Assembly: GCA_963680875.1 (NCBI GenBank)
Contig: OY804583.1
Location: forward strand, 31,175,331 to 31,239,330
DNA length: 64,000 nucleotides
Direction: 5' to 3'
Source of the DNA: Bathymodiolus brooksi
Taxonomy: Eukaryota; Mollusca; Bivalvia; Mytilida; Modiolidae
The first letter of the stretch is position 1; every line of letters starts with the position of its first letter. A program made the translations under genes and the position numbers. The notes beneath the pieces are model-generated. The model was not told the DNA's origin. It was given only the letters and a program-made list of their open reading frames with translations, and ran no database searches. Positions 54,801 through 60,800 of this stretch are shown in pieces.

Positions 54801-57800
54801 TTTTGCACCAGCAGCGGAAATAGATTGACATTAATACTGTACTTGGCACATTATTTAGAATAACGTTATGATACACTGGCGCTGTTGGAATATTGCAATT
54901 GACGATTGGGAAGTTAGCTGTCGGTAAAGTGAAGTCATCACGTTTGTCGTACAGTTGTGTTTTTAATTTTCGTCCGTTGTCGTGATCAAGGTAAACATAA
55001 GACTTTTGAGTGTCAGTAATATTCTTCACCTCCAGCTGATTTGGATAGATGAAATGCAGATAGTCACCGAATCGAGAATTGCTCAGTAGTAGATCATCCC
55101 CATTACATAGTGAAAGGTAGAATTAAATGTTGGGGCTAATTTTCTATCTTTGACTTAAAGAAGCCCTTGAAGGAAATATTGAATAGAACTGCGAGATCAT
55201 CAGAAGCATGACCAAATGTGGTTTATGTAGATGTATAGTTGTCTGTAATCAAATAAATCATGTGGCGGACTCATTATTAGCAAGTACTACGTCCAAAATA
55301 CTGCAGTTTAAAAGTGAAAACCGATAATTTCACACTCCGATATATAAATGATGTCCTTTCACTAAATAATTCAAGGTTTTGTGATTTGGTTGATCGCATC
55401 CATCCCATTGAGTTTGAAATAAAGGATACCACAGATACAGATGCGTCTGCTTCATACCTTGACCTACACCTCGAAGTTGACAGTGAGAGGCGGTTAAGAA
55501 CGAAACTTTCCGACAAAAGAGATGATTTTAATTTTCCCATTGTGAACTTTCCATTCATATGTAGCAACATTCCAGCAGCACCTGCATATGGTGTATATAT
55601 CTCTCAGTTGATACGATATTCCAGAACTTGTAGTTCCTATCAGGATTTCCTTGATAGAGGGTTGCTGCTAACAAGGAAGCTACTGAACCAATAGTTCCTC
55701 TTAGCTAAGTTGAAGTCATCACTTCGAATGCTTTACGATCGCCACCATGACTTGGTTGCTCGTTATGGAATATCTGTGTCACAAATGACCACGGATATGT
55801 TCCACTTGTCGTCAGCAATTCCCGGTCCTTTTCTCGTTCATTCTTATCACCGGGTTTGTAACTAGATTAACACGACGGGTGTCACTAGTGTAGCAGGAAC
55901 TGCTTACCCTACCGGAACATCCGAGTTCACCACCGGGTTTTAGTGGGATTCGTGTTACTCGATCTTTGGTTTTGTGTGTATGCTTTGTTGATCGTTGTTT
56001 GTGTCTTTGTGCTTTTTCTTTTGACCATTGTGTTGTCTGTTCTTCTTAGATGTAGGGATTCTAATTGCTCCTTTGGTATCTTCAAACTTGTCTTAAGGAA
56101 AAAATAAAGCGAGTTGTTGATATATTTAAATATGTTTGCACATGCTTTGCTATAGCGGTGCCAAATACCTCTTGACTATAAGAGCAACATGATGGGTATA
56201 TTATAAGAGGCAGGAACTAATGTCCCTTCGTGAGTGCCTAGGTTCACCTCTGGGGTCTGGGTGGCCCATTAACTTAGTTTTCTGTGTTGTGTTTATTGTT
56301 GTGTTTTGTTTGTTTACCTTTGTCTTGTGTTCGCAAAGTGTCTCTGTCTTGTGCATTCTGCATTCCCTCTTTTTTCACTAACGATTAATTTAAAGCCTTC
56401 TCTTTTTACATCTCACATTGACAATTTTTTTCAATTGATTTCATGGTAATTTTTATTGATATCGTGTCTAGTGCCAGTGTGCCAGGTCAAATCGTTAGTA
56501 GATATTCTATTCTACTGCAGTGAGATTACTTTTAATTGGTAAGAGTTATTATTTTCGCATTTAGTATTTTGCTGCAGTAAATTTATTAAGTACAATGTAG
56601 ATGTTCTGTAGAGAATAATCAATGACTTTTTCTACCACAAAGTGAATGGGTGAACATTTTGTGCTTGCATTGTTTCACGAATTTCTGCTAATTTGTGCCG
56701 TAAGTCGTGATTGCGATAGGGGGCAAACCATGATATATTTGGACCAAATTTGGTTGCAAGTCATTTATTGGTTATGAAGATTTCCATAGAGTGTCAATGT
56801 TCAACCAATCAAAACTAACGGACATCTTGGATACCGTGGACAGTTCGCCAATGCAATTCAGGAAGAGCACCATCCAAGTAGCAATATACAAGTTTGGTTC
56901 AATTTGGTAAATACATTCTTGAGAAAATTTACGAAATTCAGACATTGGACAACCAGCAATGGACGGAAAAAACTCACTTGGATATTTGGTTATGGTGAGC
57001 TAAGACAATACAGTATCGACGGTATTTGCATTTATAATTTAGATCACCCATGTTTTCATATATATAATGTAATAAATATATGAATAAATACTGTTAAAAA
57101 TTGGAATTTTAGATACTTACGTGTTATGATAACCCAGCATACGGCAAACGACCTTCGCATCATCTTGTCCAAATAAATCGTCACAGATAGTACCCCACTG
57201 ACCACGGTACATTATTTCTACTCGACCAGAAGATCTTGTTGGCCCATTGACTAATCGAATCTTTGTATCTTTACAAGAACAAATGTAATTAAAACGTTTC
57301 AATTGATTGGTGAACTGACAGGGAAATCATCCGAATTAATATGTTGGTTTACTTGACATGATAAGAGCAAGCATATAAAGTGAAATGGAAATTACTCGAT
57401 CTTTAGTTTTATGTGTAACATTAGTAAATATAGGACCCCTGTATGTAAAATTAGAAGATGACAATGTTCACTTTAGAAAACATGTATTATTACTCAACAA
57501 AAACGAATGATAATACAAAGCGTTAAAATTGTAAAACCCCGACTACCATTACAGATATAATTTATATGTATGCTTTGTAGAGCGTTGTTTGTCCTTTTGC
57601 ACTTTTTCGTTTGACCATTGTGTGTTCTGTTCTTCTTCGATTTACGGATCATGATTACCCCTTTTGTATCTTCAAACTATTTTTGTTTTCACTAGTAAAT
57701 ATTCTTATCAAAATTGTGTCATAGGTTCAAGAAAAACAAATGTATGTCTCTTCCTTGAATATATGTACTCCATTTTGTAAGCTTGATATAAAGAGACAAG

Positions 57801-60800
57801 CCGTAGAATACAAGAAACAACAACAACATTAACATAAGGGTGAAACAAAACGACATAGGAAAATCCCAAACACACGAAAATCAAGAAATGTAATGTGTAC
57901 AGCATGAATATTGCTTTGAAAATGAACAGTTTGATCATAACACTATGGAATACCAGGTGTATATCATTCATTTTCATGTGTGTTGTTTGAAAGACTGGGA
58001 CTATGTCACTAGCTTTGCATCATAGAGGTGTACTGTACGGAATTATGAAAGTTACATATCATGGTCGTCGTTCGTAAATTGTGCGATGGAAGCAAATGCG
58101 ACAACACACCTTTTGAGAAGAGTTTGAAGATATCAAAGGGGTAATCAGAATCCGTATATCGAAGAGGAACATACAACGCAATGGCCAATAGGACAAACTA
58201 CGATCTACAAAACATACATATAAAAGTACAGATCGAGTAACACGAACCTCATTAAAAACTGGGGTGTACTCAGGTACTCCGGAAGGGTAAGCAGTTCCTG
58301 CTGAAACTAGTGACCCCCGTCGTATTAATCTAGTTACACACCCGGTGATAAGTCATGAATGAGGAACAACTACATGCGTATGTTATCAATCATAAAGTCC
58401 AGCATCAGCAACAAAGGAGACAAATTTACAGTTACATTCTAATCTATACAGCACAGTTTTATATACATACGACATTCAACCCCAACATCCTCTCCGTGGA
58501 CACAATTGTTGTTTCCCCAACCGCTAAATTGGCATGCCGAAATGTCATTTTCTGTACCTTTACAGTTCATGTCGTCCATTACAATGCTCAGAGAGCTTGG
58601 GCCAAATTGTGCACTTTTGTATACAACTGGATTGCTGTGAATATATACATGGTAGTGTATAGCATATTTGAAAAATAACCATAATCTATCAGTTCATTTA
58701 CATCCACTCTCAGTGAATGTTAGCAGTATTACGTCGTAATATCGAATGGTGAACAATCCAAACTTATCTCTACCGAGATATCAGTGAAGGAGATGTGAAG
58801 ATGGCATCCCCAGGGGAAAATAAGTGGCATAGTAATAAGAACTAGTTTTTTCTATTGTGATCGAATCGGTCGTCCGAAAAATCATATACACACATTTCCC
58901 ATAGAACGGGTTGTTAATGGTTGCATTATGTATGCAATATGCCAAGAAAAAGACATCCTGCAATAGCTTGAGGAAGCTTAGAAAACCAAAGACTCGATAC
59001 AATACATAAATATCTTTGCTGTGAATGAAGTTTAAATCTACATTTAGGTTTTTAATAAGTGTTTTCATTACTGTCGAATGTGTGTGCTATGACCAACAAA
59101 CTACACCCACTTATGATTTACTTACGATGTTGAAAACCCAAGTGTTCTACAGACAACCATGGCATCTTTAATATCAAAACTATCGTCGCACACAGATCCC
59201 CAGCTTCCACTGTGATAAACTTCAAGTCTTCCTTTAGATGGTATGGGACCACCAACTAATCTAATAGGAGTCGCTACAAAATAAATGTGTTTATCAACGA
59301 GGTACATTAAGGAATTAATGTACATTGCGATTGTATGTAGTTCTCATAATCGTTGGCTGCTGTTGAAAGACGTCTACAGTGTAAAGACATTTGGCTATAC
59401 CTTTTGGAACACTAGTTAATACTTACTGCATGACACTGACGCATCTTCACCGTGTCCACAATTATTGATGTCCCACCCAGGAAAGCGACATTTGTTAATA
59501 TCATCCTCACTACCAGTACATCCTAAATCGTCAATCAGGATATCACCGTGCCCTTTCCCAAAATGTGCACTTGAGTATGTTCTCGGACTCCTGAAGAAAT
59601 ATGATATGGTTTCTGCATTCAATGCACATGTTTTTCATTAGTGACACGCATAGCAATTCCTTTTGCATAGATTGAGTGAATAGGATATAATCACACTGTT
59701 AAAGACCCGCAACTATTGTTTTTCTCATAATGAGTTTATTGACAAATTACGTACATTTCGTTTACAGACAAATGTTATATAATAATATAATTAATTTAAT
59801 CTGAAATTCAAATATCATCATTCGAAATAATAAGGATGTGAATATATTAATAATAATAGATTAAAGTAAAGTAATAAATAATAACAAGAAAACAAATTGC
59901 AGAGGTTGTGATGGATTGGGAGAGAGGCCTACGTTTGTCAGGGAGTGAATGTACGTTATAATTGGAAGCCATTTGTGCCGCTCTGAAGATAAGTTTTTAC
60001 TTATAGCATTAGTTATTGCAAGGACAACATTAAATGTGATAGTGCGTCAACGTTTTCGCAACAGGTGTAAATAGCATTCTCGAAGTGCTTGAGAGTTTGA
60101 CAACCCGTTTTTGAACGATGGACACACCGTTGTTCAGCGGACATCTAAGGGCATTTGACGCACTATCACATTTCATATTATCCATGCAATAACTAATGCT
60201 ATAAGTAAAAACTTACATTCACAAATTGGCCTCCAATTATGACGTACATCCCCCCTATTTGTGTTCACCAATAAGTGGGGGAAATCCATACAAAGTGTCA
60301 ATATATCTTAAAGCTAAATAGACTAACTTGTTATGGAATCCTAGCATTCGGCATATCACTTTAGCATCATTGACATCAAAACTATCATCACATATGCTTC
60401 CCCATTTCTCACCATGCTTAACCTCTACTCGACCTTCACCAGGAAATGTACCATTGACCAATCTAATTTCAGTCACATCTATAGCGGGAGTGAACAAATA
60501 TATTATTTTTTCGACAGGGTACAAGCAATGGAAGCGCTGTTCCTTTACTTGATTTAGCGAAAACGTGCAATGTTGGATAGCATCTTATGTTCATGTATAT
60601 TCATGTCCTTTTAAAACATAACTACGACACATTATGAATTGAAATTGCATAGCGTGTGTACCACAGACGTGGGGAACGTCTTACATACCAGTGTGTGTAC
60701 GAGTCCGACCGTGGCATTACTCGGTAGATGTGTTTGTCACCGTCCAAAATCCCCCGGGAACACTACAGGAGCTACGCGACGCACTTCTGGACGAGTGGAA

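Noticed and set aside
55314..55694. Functional reverse transcriptase
   Set aside because: Only a C-terminal piece is present, the catalytic box is YIND instead of YxDD, and a stop follows after 126 codons.
58781..59068. 95-codon minus-strand frame in the D3 intron
   Set aside because: No family resemblance, no splice-site context matching the gene's phases, and composition like surrounding intron.
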